Origin: Artemia franciscana
Taxonomy: Eukaryota; Arthropoda; Branchiopoda; Anostraca; Artemiidae
NCBI RefSeq assembly: GCF_032884065.1
Contig: NC_088880.1
Coordinates: 25,854,715 to 25,918,714 of the forward strand
Length of the DNA: 64,000 nt
Reading direction: 5' to 3'
Under the pieces are notes generated by a model. The model was given only the letters and a program-made list of their open reading frames with translations. It searched no databases and was not told the DNA's origin. Below, one piece after another: positions 45,071 to 55,898 of this stretch (within the stretch, counting starts at the first letter, position 1; each line of letters starts with the position of its first letter). Made by a program: the position numbers and the translations under genes.

Positions 45071-45187
45071 GCTATTTATGCTTTCGGTGAAATTAAGGAC
45101 GATAGGGAGAATTTGATGAATAGCTTGTTATTGCAAAGTTTGAAAATACTTACCATTGCAGTGGTTTCAATTCAAGAAAATTTAGGG
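45071..45187 (+). CDS. USH1C-like: Harmonin-like gene, candidate exon H
   Basis: Acceptor TTTGCTTAACAG|GCT and donor TTAGGG|GTAAGG; 39 codons, phase 0 at both ends like its neighbours. It reads AIYAFGEIKDDRENLMNSLL, LQSLKILTIAVVSIQENLG. It is more hydrophobic than the flanking exons (LKILTIAVVSI), which is why I am less sure. It could be an alternatively used exon or a chance open segment between decent splice signals. Confidence 0.45.
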
Positions 45188-46732
45188 GTAAGGGTGAGTC
45201 AACCCTATTTTTTCAACATCCAAAGGGGGGAGGCAAATTTATCATTTTTTTCCATTGTTTTAATGAAAACATCAAAAAAGGTATTTTTCAGTGAGAATAC
45301 CCCAAAAATGTATTTCTCAAAACCTCGAGGGGAAGAAGAATCTTTGGGGGTTGGGCACAGGATCGTCTCCGTTGACACTACTGTAGCATTCACAACATTG
45401 CTTTTTCTAAATGTATGAACAATGAAGTGCCAGGGGACGCAGTCCAAGTGTGAGTAGCATTTACAAAGGGCAAATGTCAGAAAGTGCACGTAAAACACAC
45501 TAGTCTATTTGATTTTTCATTTATCTTTGCTTAGAGTGAATTAAAGATTTTTTGTGTTATCTTTTTAGAGATAAGGTAACATTCTGTATATGAACAGGTA
45601 ATATATATTAAAATGTCAAGAATAGCTCATTCAGGCGTGTGAATTTATTTTGAAGGCGGGACGAGTTTAAAAAATTGTAAAATAAATAGGGTAATTAATG
45701 TTGAAAATATAACAACACTACGAACATGCTTAGAATTCTTTAAGAGATTTTTTACAGACAAGAAATAAAAAATCTTTCTAATATGGGCTTATTTAAACAA
45801 ACAAATAGCTACAATAACACATAATTAAATTCTTTAAATAAAATGATGGATCAAAGTTAAAGGATATAACAAGATGGGGATAAAGATTAACATTTTGGCT
45901 GGAACAGAAAAGGTATAGAATTTAAATCCATTTGATTAACTTTGATTAATTCCCCATCTGATTACTCCCCATCTCCCCATCATTTGATTAACTCCCCATC
46001 TTTCAAAGCTCTAAAGAAAAACTATTGTTAAGATTTGATATAAAAATTCTATTGGTAATCAATAATTTTAATCAAATAGTCAAATTTAAATAGCAATCCA
46101 AAATCTTAATTCTCAAGCTGTAAGACCATAAGAAAAAACTTAAGAAATAATTGTAAACTTTAAACTCACAGGAATATACAAATATTCCTATTATAAGCCA
46201 ATAAGAAAATTATTTCAATTAAAACTAGCAAACATTAATTTCTAAATATGACTTTCAAAAAGAAGTCTTTAAAAAAAAGTTAAGAATAATAGGGTCTTAA
46301 AAAGATGAACCAAAATAGTTTCAAACTAAGCTGCAACATTCGAACTGAAGTAATTCAAATTCAGACTTGAAGTGAAAAGAGATTGCTATCAACGAATAAA
46401 TCAAACACACACAAAAAATAAAATGAATAACTAAAAAAAAATAATTATCATTAAAACTGAATGTGTGAAATGGATTGGATCAATTCATCAAGCATTTTTT
46501 GTTTGACAGAGTGGGTTGTAAATATTAGTCTGTAAATATTAGTCAAAAAATGTCACATAAGGCCTTTGGAATCGCTGTAGCAAATTCTCTTCAGGTTTCA
46601 TGATTCAGCAAATCGAATTTCAGACTCGCAGCGAATAGAAACTGTTAACAATGAATAAATGAAACCCAAAACTAACACAAATTAAAATAAATAATAACAA
46701 ATAAAAGAAATTCTATGTTGTCATTAACGTGT
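45188..46732. other. Intron sequence, nothing recognised
   Basis: AT-rich, without supported features. Confidence 0.45.
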
Positions 46733-48381
46733 TCAAACAGTTCGTGGTAACGAACTGTAGTAAGTACCGACCTGGCTCGATAGTGACCGAAACTCTAAAA
46801 AACGGAATTTTGATACCAATAGTTACATAAAATGAATAGTATTTTAATGCTGATCTTAAATATATAAGTTTCATCAATAAAAATATTTAAGTTTTACCCA
46901 GCAAAAGTTACGAGCCTGAGCAAATTTGTCTTATTTTAGAAATTAGGGGGAAACACCCCCTAAAAGCCGTCAAATCTTAACGAAAATCACACCGTGTGAT
47001 CAGAGAACCCTTCTGTAGTAGTTTCAAGATCCTGTCTACAAAATGTTGAATTTTGTATTTTTTGCGACAATACAGATTACGGATGAGTGTTTATTTATTT
47101 GTTTGTTTTCTTTTGTTTTTTTCCTAGGGGTGATCGTATGGACCCAGTGGTCCTAGAATGTTGCAAGAGGGCTCATTCTAACATAAATTGAAAGTTTTAG
47201 TGCCCTTTCTAAGTGACCAAAAAACGGAGGGCACCTAGGCCCCCTCCCACGGTTAGTTTTTTCCAAAAGTTACCGAATCAAAATTCTGAGATAGCCATTT
47301 TATTCAACATAGTCGAAAAACCTAATAACTATGTCTTTGGGGACGACTTACTCCCCCACAGTTCCCGTGCAAGTTACAAGCTTTGACCAGTGTTTGCATA
47401 TAGCGATGGTTATTGGGAAGTGTACAGACGTTTTCAAGGGGATTTTGTTGGTTGGGGGGAAGGGGTTACGTGAAGGGATTTTTGCATAGAGGAATTTGTC
47501 ATGGGGGAAGTGAATTTCGATGAAGGGGGCGCAGGATTTTTTAGCATTATTTAAAATAAAAAATAAATATGAAAAAGTTTTTTTCAACTGAAAGTAAGGA
47601 GCAGCATTAAAACTTAAAACAAACAGAAATTATTACGCATATGAGGGCTTCATCTCTTCCTAATACTTAGCTCTTTACGCTAAAGAATTTTTAGTAATTT
47701 CAACTATTCATTCTACGGCTTTGTGATTCAGGGGTCATTCTTAAGGAATTTGGACACACTTTTAGCTATAGTGTAAAGAGCAAGGTATTGACTTGGGGGT
47801 GAACCCCCTCATGTACGCAATAAAAATACGAATATAGAAGTTCATTACGTAAGTTAATTCGTAAGCTATTAATAAAAATTCTATTAATAAAATTTTCGTA
47901 AAAAATTAAAAGTTCTAGTTGCATTTTTAAGTAACCAAAAAATTGGACGGTAGCTAGGCCTCCTCCTCGGCTCTTTTTTCTCAAAATCATATGATCGAAA
48001 CCATGAAAAAGCCATTTAGCAAAGAAAAACCATTAATATGAAACTTTTGTTAAATTATTCATGTGCGGGGAGCTAAAATCAAAACATGCATTAGTTCAAA
48101 AACGTTCAGAAATTAAATAAAAAACGAGACTTTTTAATTGAAAGTTAGGAGTGACATTAAATCTTAAAATGAATAGAAATTACTCTGTATATGAAAGGGG
48201 CTATTCCCTTCTCAGCGCCCCACTCTTTACGCTAAAGTTTGACTCGTTCTCTCAACTCTACTTTTTAAAACAGTAAAAAACTTTAGCGCAAAGAGCGGGG
48301 CGCTGAGGAGGGAATAGCCTCTTTCATATACGGAGTAATTTCTGTTCGTTTTAAGATTTAATGTCGCTAGTTTTTTAATTT
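46733..48381 (-). repeat. R1 dispersed repeat, the longest copy, with two foldbacks
   Basis: The hairpin end TCAAACAGTTCGTGGTAACG is at the left. It has the full internal series (CCGTGTGATCAGAGAACCC, ATTACGGATGAGTGTTTATT, G-rich module), then a first foldback (about 47580-47830) and a second (48113-48380, arms around CTTTACGCTAAAG and CTTTAGCGCAAAG). At about 1.65 kb it is the best template for the family here. Confidence 0.8.
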
Positions 48382-49402
48382 AATTTGTTTAATAGGACGG
48401 GTCGTAAATATCAGTTTTGCATAGAATGCCATATAACGCCTTCTAAATTTCTGCATCAAATTCTTTTCAGCTTTCTGGATTCATTAAACTGAATTCAGAC
48501 TTAAAGCGAACAGAAATACTATCCAAGTGAGACTCAAAACGAACATAAATTAAAAAGAATAATGATAAAACCGGAACTTTTATTTTTAATAAAACCAAAT
48601 ACGGTGAAGTAGATTGGGGCAGTCCACTGAACATGTTTTGTTTAACAGGGCTGGCTGTAAGAATTAGTTTGACAAAAAATGTCATATAACACCTTTTAAT
48701 AGTTGCAGCAAATTCTCTTCAGATTTCAATTTTTTTAGTTTAAATTTGCTAAAATTGACTTCTTTGTTAGGGCTTATTCGCAATCAGCCTAGTTGACGTC
48801 GAGACCTTCTAAAGCTGAGATTTAGATAACGCTAGATCCTTTTATAATTAGATTTGGTTAAGCTGTGGAAGCATAAGTAGTTTGGATTTTTTTAAATTTA
48901 TTTAAGGCCAGCCAATCAGAAGACTTTATTATCACTTCTTAGATTATTAAAAAAAACTTTTGTGCCAGTTTCATATCAGATTACTTTGTTCTGAATTATA
49001 AAATCAATTAAGAACAAATATGGTGAATATTTTTTGTCGCAATTAGGTATCATATAAATGTATATTTCATGATGAATGATCCTTTATACAGCCTTCGCTG
49101 CGGCAATATAACACTATATATTAAAGTTTAAAAATCATACTTCAATATAGTAAAATGATTTTTCCCCAATAAATGGCAAGAGGGATAAATCGCGTGGAAT
49201 TAAGGTAAAATCTAACTCTCCTGTCATATTCCTCTTCCTACTGTAGGCACCTATTCAATGGTGATTTTTCAAATTGTCGAAGAAAACGTACTAGCTCCCA
49301 CCCTTCCCCCCACCTGTAGGTACCTTTGCAATGGCCCTATTCCTGCAAATCAGTTTACAATATTTTCTTCAAGAAAAACTTATTTTCAAATTTTGGTTCT
49401 AG
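48382..49402. other. Intron sequence, nothing recognised
   Basis: AT-rich. The right end is the acceptor TTTTGGTTCTAG. Confidence 0.45.
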
Positions 49403-49576
49403 GTCTTAGAAAAGGAAGTCTTCATCGTGACTAAACAAGAGCTTGACGTTATCGTTCCGAAACAAGTTCAGTTTCAAGAATCAGTGCCAGCCGAAAGACC
49501 AATTCAAATAGAAAAAGAGGTTGTATTAAGAACTCTCTCAGCACCTCCTGTGCCACCGCCACTGCCCACTGACCGA
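49403..49576 (+). CDS. USH1C-like: Harmonin-like gene, exon I: start of the proline-rich region
   Basis: Acceptor TTTTGGTTCTAG|GTC and donor GACCGA|GTAAGT; 58 codons, phase 0 at both ends. It reads VLEKEVFIVTKQELDVIVPK, QVQFQESVPAERPIQIEKEV, VLRTLSAPPVPPPLPTDR. The PPVPPPLP run is a likely SH3/WW-type ligand, and RTLSAP a basophilic kinase-like site. A Pro-rich segment after the coiled coil recalls the PST region of long harmonin isoforms; that parallel is inference. Confidence 0.85.
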
Positions 49577-49718
49577 GTAAGTTACAAAACAACCTAATGA
49601 TTCTGTATTGGATGCAAACTATTATTCTTCTAAGGAAAAGAGATGCAAATTACTAAAGTCTGCCAAAATGCCGCATTACCAGCCGCTGCTAGGATTCTCA
49701 AAATTGCGTTTTAACTTT
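49577..49718. other. Short intron stretch
   Basis: No features. Confidence 0.4.
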
Positions 49719-50083
49719 TCAAACAGTTCGTGGTAACGAATGTAGTAAGGAGCCACCGGGCTCAGTAGTAACCGAAACTCTAAGAAATGAAGTGTTGATA
49801 CCAATAGTTACATCAAAAGAATCAAATTTGAATGCTGATTCTAAATATATAAATTTCATCAGTTTAATTTTACCAGTCAAAAGTTACGAGCCTGAGAAAA
49901 TTTGCCTTATTTTCGAAAATAGGAGTAAAGACCCCTTAAAAGTGATAGAATCTTAACGAAAATCACACCATCAGATTCAGCGTAACAGAGAACCCTAGAG
50001 TAGAAGTTTCAAGCACCTATCTACAAAAATGTGGAATTTTGCATTTTTTGCTACAAGACAGATCACGGATGCGTGTTTATAAA
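49719..50083 (-). repeat. Truncated R1 copy keeping the hairpin end
   Basis: The hairpin end at the left has lost one base (CAGTTCGTGGTAACGAATG). It is truncated at ATCACGGATGCGTGTTTA, about 365 bases in. Confidence 0.85.
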
Positions 50084-50209
50084 CGTTAAAGATATCGCTT
50101 TTATCAAAGAAACTACACTAAGTACAAATTGAAACAGATCGTATCTATACGTTTTTATCACTAGATTAAAGAAACTTTGATAGACCTTTAGTTGCCAGAA
50201 TGTCAACAT

Positions 50210-50529
50210 CAGAGGCGCCATTTGGGCCAAATCATGGGGTGGGCATGGGGCATTTGACGGAACTTGAGACTTTTATTATGAATCTTACCTACTTTCAAAG
50301 TTTACAAGGATTAATAGCAAATAGCATAATTACCCCAAGGGTCGTCAGGTAATTACGCTCTTTGGCTAATAGGCGTGCAGTTAGTTCAAACCATTTGAAC
50401 AGAATGGTTTATGTTGGACATAATGGATAATTATGGCCGGAAAAGGGCCCTTTGTGGTGGAGGTTTGGGCCCCCTGGAAAATCTGGGGTGGGCATTTGCC
50501 CACCCCTGACCCCCCAAATGGCGCCTCTG
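50210..50529. mobile_element. hAT-type MITE, 320 bp, with perfect TIRs and 8-bp TSD
   Basis: Terminal inverted repeats CAGAGGCGCCATTTGGG are 17/17 identical. Target-site duplication GTCAACAT is at 50202-50209 and 50530-50537. Perfect ends and TSD suggest a young insertion. There is no ORF for a transposase. It sits in the last intron of the harmonin-like gene. Confidence 0.93.
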
Positions 50530-51038
50530 GTCAACATGTGAATATGGCTTCCTTTTCTGGAAGAGAAAGGTTTTATGAATCAGAGTGCTCAGAAGACTAA
50601 CTTTAAAGGAGTAACAGATTTCTCTTCTGTTTATAACTCGAAAGGGAAATGTAAAACGAAATTGCCATAAATACTGAATTCAGAAATTAATAATGTTGAA
50701 AATACATTTTACTCACTTCAAATTTGACTTATCTATATAAAGCAAGTTCATTCTCTGCCTTGTAAGCTTTGGGCTTATGACACTCTCTTGGGGTAAGAAA
50801 TTAGCTATTAGAAAAAAGTATTCTTTGCACATTGAAGCAATTTTTTTTTTTTTTTTAAGTAGAACTGTTAGAATTGCAACTGGTATTTTCTTCGATCCTG
50901 AAGCCCATACACAATGAGATCTCATGAATATCAAGATTTAGCCCTAATTTCAACCAATCAAAATTTATAATAGATTTTTTCATCCAATCAGAAAATTCTA
51001 TATGAATGGGCCTATGAGTAATCAAATTATAAAAAAAA
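50530..51038. other. Intron sequence, nothing recognised
   Basis: A T run lies at 50841-50857. No exon. Confidence 0.45.
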
Positions 51039-51331
51039 CTAGCTGTTGGGGTGGCACTTCGCGCCCCCCAAGCCCCCCGCGCACGTAAGTCGTTACGCGC
51101 CATATTAGTTACGCGCCATTGTAGTTGTGTACCTGTGTACCACCTATGAATATAGATAGATTTATATATGTGTTTTGAACTACGTAAAACTTGCGAATAT
51201 ACAACATTCTTGGCTTTCCCATTGTCTGTGCATATACAAACCCTTATGTACTTATAATGACGTCATATACAAACGCTCTTTTTACAAACAAACAAACATG
51301 CATACACACAACTCGTTTTTATATAGATAGA
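51039..51331 (-). mobile_element. Miniature Helitron, 293 bp
   Basis: On the - strand it begins TCTATCTATATAAAAACGAG (51331) and ends with a hairpin and AACAGCTAG (CTAG 51042-51039), followed by T. It contains a short helicase-end relic and the GC-rich block. It belongs to the AAAAACGAG subfamily, as at 5410 and 6440. Confidence 0.8.
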
Positions 51332-51526
51332 CTAGCTGTTGGGGTGGCGCTTCGCGCCACCCCAACACCTAGTTGGTGGGGCGCTTCGTACATAAAACTT
51401 CATGACGCATACAGCTCAATCCTTATAATAACGTCAGTCGACAAACATGACGTCAGTCGACACACAAACATGACGTCACTCGACATTAACACACACACAG
51501 ACAACTTATTTATATATATTTATAGA
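51332..51526 (-). mobile_element. Miniature Helitron, 195 bp
   Basis: On the - strand it runs from TCTATAAATATATATAAATA (51526) to CTAG (51335-51332). The interior is little more than TGACGTCATG motifs and the two hairpins. Its CTAG abuts the TC of the 293-bp element with no spacer. Confidence 0.8.
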
Positions 51527-53575
51527 TATATAGATAGATACAAAACAAATTAACTGCGTAAAACTTGCGAATATACAACATTCTTCGCTGTCCAATTGTC
51601 GCTGCATATAAATAGATTGTCAGGTTTACCGACCTTCGAACATGCAACGTACAGTTGTCCATGGGAAAAACAATCAGTATTAAGATCCATACCACATTTT
51701 TCTAATGATTGACCTTGAGCTTTGTTGATGGTGATTTCAAATGCTAATCGAATTGGGAATTGCAATCTTTTAAATTGAAAAGGCAGATCTATTGGAATTA
51801 TGGGAATGCGACGAATAAGAACAGCATCACCCTCAAAAGGCCCTGTCAAGATTGTGGCCTCTATTAAGTTTTCAATTGTTTTTTTTTTGCGGCAAGTCGC
51901 GTGCCATTGCAAAGCTTTGGTGGGTTTATGTTACGTAACAATATTATTGGTACGCCTATTTTTAGTTGTAGCACGTGTGGTGGAAACCCTGAAAGATCCA
52001 CGGAATTTAAAAATTCAGATGGATAATTAACCGCCTCATTTGGTTCCAAAACTGTGTCGACTGACTTGTAAAGGACTGCCTGGTCTCGAGTCTTCGTCAA
52101 AACAATATTGTTGATTTCGTGGACGTCCATATTTTTGGGTGCAAGAATCGCTCTTCACTTAGTCATTTATTATTTTTATAATTGTTTAGAATATTCGGAA
52201 ATACTTTTTCAATCAATTCATTTTTGGACGTCACTAAATTACAGAATTCAGCAGGTAGTTGTATATGTCCTGAAATTGAGTCTACTGGGAGCTTTCCGTT
52301 TCCATTTGCCAGCAATGGATCTGAAAATGTTTGACCAGAGTCATCGTTTTGCCATCGGACACACATTTTTGTAGTTAATTTTAATGTCTTTACGTGTGCC
52401 CATAAATTAGAATTTTTCAGGCAAGCATTCATTTCGTCTGCAGGGGTTGATCTAGGTATTATAGGTAATGTTTGCCTGAAATCTCCCGCAAGCGATATTA
52501 ATGTGCTGCCAAGAAATTTCGCAACGTGCATTCAATTCAGAATTTCTATCACCGATGAAGTACAATTGTAAAAAATTTATGATTATCGCCTAAGAATGGT
52601 AGAAGGACCCTTCTCTATGATAAATTTGCCCTTTTACTTTGAAAGTAGGCATAAATTGATCAGGATTTTCGATTTGGGAACCAAACGACGTCATTTGGAA
52701 ACAGGAGTTATATTTTCTGATTTTTGATAAAAAAAAACACTTGGATTCTGACGTAGTTCCAGTAAGCAAAGTCTTCAATGGCTCTGGGGGTGCAGCCAGT
52801 TGAGGAAGTTTAACTTTTCCTGAGGCACAACACATTCCCATTGTTTCACCATTTAATTTCGAGGCCTTGCAGTAGGGACAAATTTTAGACATAGTCCCAA
52901 TTTGAACACATCTAATACAATCATCGACTGGGCTGTACCTGAATGCCATGCGATAATTTTCACGTTGCTCTTGTGATTCCTCGGCACTTTTTCTTTTGGC
53001 ATTATCTCTTGAAGCCGCAAGCCTGTTTTCACGTTGCTCTTGTGATTCCTCGGCACACCTTCTTTTTTCACTTTCTCGTTTAGCAGCAAGTCTGGTTTCG
53101 CGTTGCTCAGGTAGTTCCTCGACACGCCTTCGTTGACGGAAATTGCACATTCCTAATCTGGCATTATCTCTTGAAGCCGCAAGCCTGTTTTCACGTTGCT
53201 CTTGTGATTCCTGTTCTTACTTTCTGTTCTTGCTTTCTCTATCAGCCGCAAGCCTGTTTTCTTGCTGTTCTTGTGATTCCTCGGCACGCTTTCTTTTCTT
53301 ACTTTTTCTATCAGCAGCAAGTTTTTTGGCATAGACTCTTTCAGCAGCTTCATCGGCTGTTGCCATTGTAGGTTCTTCAGTCATTTTACAATTAAACATT
53401 TTTCCGTCCACGATCTTCTTACAATTAAAAATTTGTCTTTGAACGAATCTCTTAAATACCTTTAATGACGTCATCGTCATAACAAACATGACGACAACTA
53501 ACTTCATGACAACATGATGACATGACGTCATTCGAAAGACATAACACACATATAACTTATTTTTATATATATAGA
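51527..53575 (-). mobile_element. Helitron with decayed Rep/helicase gene
   Basis: On the - strand it begins TC at 53575, preceded by A, then ATATATAAAAATAAG and GACGTCATG motifs, followed by the pseudogene at 53384-51549. Its own 3' end is either the CTAG at 51039 (with the two miniature elements nested) or lost. Confidence 0.8.
51549..53384 (-). pseudogene. Helitron Rep/Pif1-helicase pseudogene
   Basis: In - strand order: MTEEPTMATADEAAERVYAK; several AEESQEQRENRLAA repeats, which are basic and helical; a Cys-rich stretch with CxxC pairs (CIRCVQ, CPYCKAS, MCCASGK) that is probably a zinc finger; MTSFGSQIENPDQFMPTFKV from the N-terminal Helitron region; a deletion; then SLAGDFRQTLPIIPRS (a Walker B-like Pif1 helicase motif, about 52500-52460), DSISGHIQLPAEFCNLVTSK, LQLKIGVPIILLRNINPPKL, KAQGQSLEKCGMDLN and [10 protein letters not shown]. 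The HUH nuclease and the ATP-binding P-loop are absent, and there are at least three frameshifts or stops. Not functional. Confidence 0.85.
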
Positions 53576-55898
53576 TATGTTCCTTTTTGCAAAATTCAAC
53601 TCAGTTCAGTCGAACCTGGATAGAGCCTGTGTGGATCTAAGTTCAGGGTAGTGGTTCACTAATTTCAATACCCCAAGAATTTAAAAGCATCTGATATTAG
53701 AGATGCTGATTGCTAATTTTGGGATAAATTTGTGCCAATAAAGTAATATACATGACATGCTAGTACGTCCTTGTATACCGGGTGTCAGTGGGATAGTTAC
53801 TGGCTAAAACAATTTTGCTGGGAGTGGAAGATAACTGTTATTTTTTGGTATACTTCATTTGTCTACTCCAAGAACCAAAAATATTCCCTAATCAGAACTA
53901 TGTATTTTTTATTTAAGAAAATAATGCCTTATCGACCTACCTTACATACAGAAAGGTAGCCATCTATTTTATCTATTGGTCTTCCTAGCCTGGGGTACCG
54001 AAATTTACTGATTTCTTTTTCTTGTAAATTGAACTAAACAGATCTTACTAAGGAATTAAGACATCTTTATTTCAATTTTGTGTTCCCATTCTTTTTTGTC
54101 AAAAGTAAAAATCACGAGGGGTTATTCTGCCATTCTCACTGTATAAAGTACCTCTTCTTATCCGGGTCACTACCTTTCAGCTAAACTTTAGCACATCTAC
54201 GCTCCCCTTGCATTTTTGCGGTATGAATTTCTCCGCATTTTTACGGTTTTAATGTTCTAAGATAAAAAAAAAAAACAGTTCTTCTATCGCCCACTAGCTG
54301 AGATTTAGCTTTATCAGTCTACTCAATTATACTTTTAAAGCTCCTTTGTAGTTTCTCTTAAATTGAAAAGGTATTGAAAAGGCATTTAAGCAATTTGAAA
54401 ATGGGAAATATTTCTATTGCCAAGCAAGCTTACGTTAGTCTCCAAGAAAAAAGTCAAATTTGTCTTACAAAGTCTTACAAAACTGTTCTTCAAGTACATT
54501 ATACAAGGTTTTTAGTTATAGGTCAACCAACCGTATCATGTCTTTTTTTATCCGTGTTGGTTTGGTAAACGGTGGCTCAAGCAGAGACAGCTTATTGAAG
54601 AGAGGGTAGGGCATGCAACATTTCAAAACAGTCATCTACACCTTGCCAAGCTCCTAATTGGAGGAGGGACCCAACTGGTGCCGCAACTCGTCTTTGAGTG
54701 CCTAATTTGGATTCTATGGATTTGTGCCACTGGGATTTTAGGAGAACCAACAGTACTCCTTTTAGGAGGGCTTAATCCATATTCAGCAATAGGCCTAATA
54801 CTTTATTTGTAAATAGGGAAACTATTGGTGGATGGTAACAAGGCTCTTGTTACCACCAAGTGGTATAAAAGAGTCTCACTCGGCTTTCTAGCAAAGGTGG
54901 ATTAGGTCTGATCAACATGTATGCCCAGAGAGAGGTCAGATGAGCAAAGAATTTCAAAAAGACTAAAGTTTGTCAGCCCTCTGGATAGCTTCATCCTTAA
55001 AGATAAAGTTGGGATGTCGACTTAAAGCCCACTATTAGATCAATTTGGTGAATTTGTAACACATTAGCCTTGGACGAGTTAAAGCTGACTATCCAAACAT
55101 CATATCACTTTATATCCCCGGGAGATCAAATTAGGTACAAGGGGGACAGCAGCTTGGACCGTGGTGTTGGACCCAAAATGGTGGGGAATGTTAATGGGAT
55201 TGCTTCTTGTATCGTTGAAGTGCAACACCAAAATCGTGGGTCATAGGTTACTATCCTGATGAACCCCTGACTTTGATGGATACTCTCTAGAAGTAAGACT
55301 ATTTAGCACTATTCAGAGGTCCTACACTAACATACACTAACACAAATACAATCCAAAGAGAGCTGGGTTCCAACCACCTGGCGTAGATCTCAGAACGCCA
55401 CTTGTGCTGCACTATTCTGCCGCGCCTGGAAAAATTCCACCACGCTTGGAACACCCTCTGAAACGCTTGACACGCTCTCCAAAACACTTGACTCAGTTAT
55501 GATACGCTCTGCACGCACCATATTCTATGCATGATTTCTAATAGAGAGTACTCCCTTGCAAAAATCCTACCATCTATTTTTTTATTTTATTTGATGAGTA
55601 TTTGATTTTATGTACACCATAGTTGTCAAGCTGCTTTCCTGATTTTCAATCCCATACGCCACTCACTTCGTACCGACAGAAATAAATTTTTTTTTGAGCA
55701 TTTAGTACTATTACTTCCACATAAAATCGGCCCCCAAACCCCATTTCATTTCCTAGCTCAAGGGCATGAAACGTAGATCAGCACCATCGGTAAAGACTGT
55801 CTTAGTTCAATGTTGTGTATTTCTTACACGTAAAATACCTTGTATATGCTAGCCAGTATGATTATACAATTTTCTTCTAAACGCTTCTTTTCTTTCAG
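53576..55898. other. Intron sequence, nothing recognised
   Basis: The last part of the final intron. Some stretches (54600-55450) are less AT-rich, but no open frame with splice sites or repeat signature could be supported. The right end is the acceptor TTCTTTTCTTTCAG. Confidence 0.45.
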
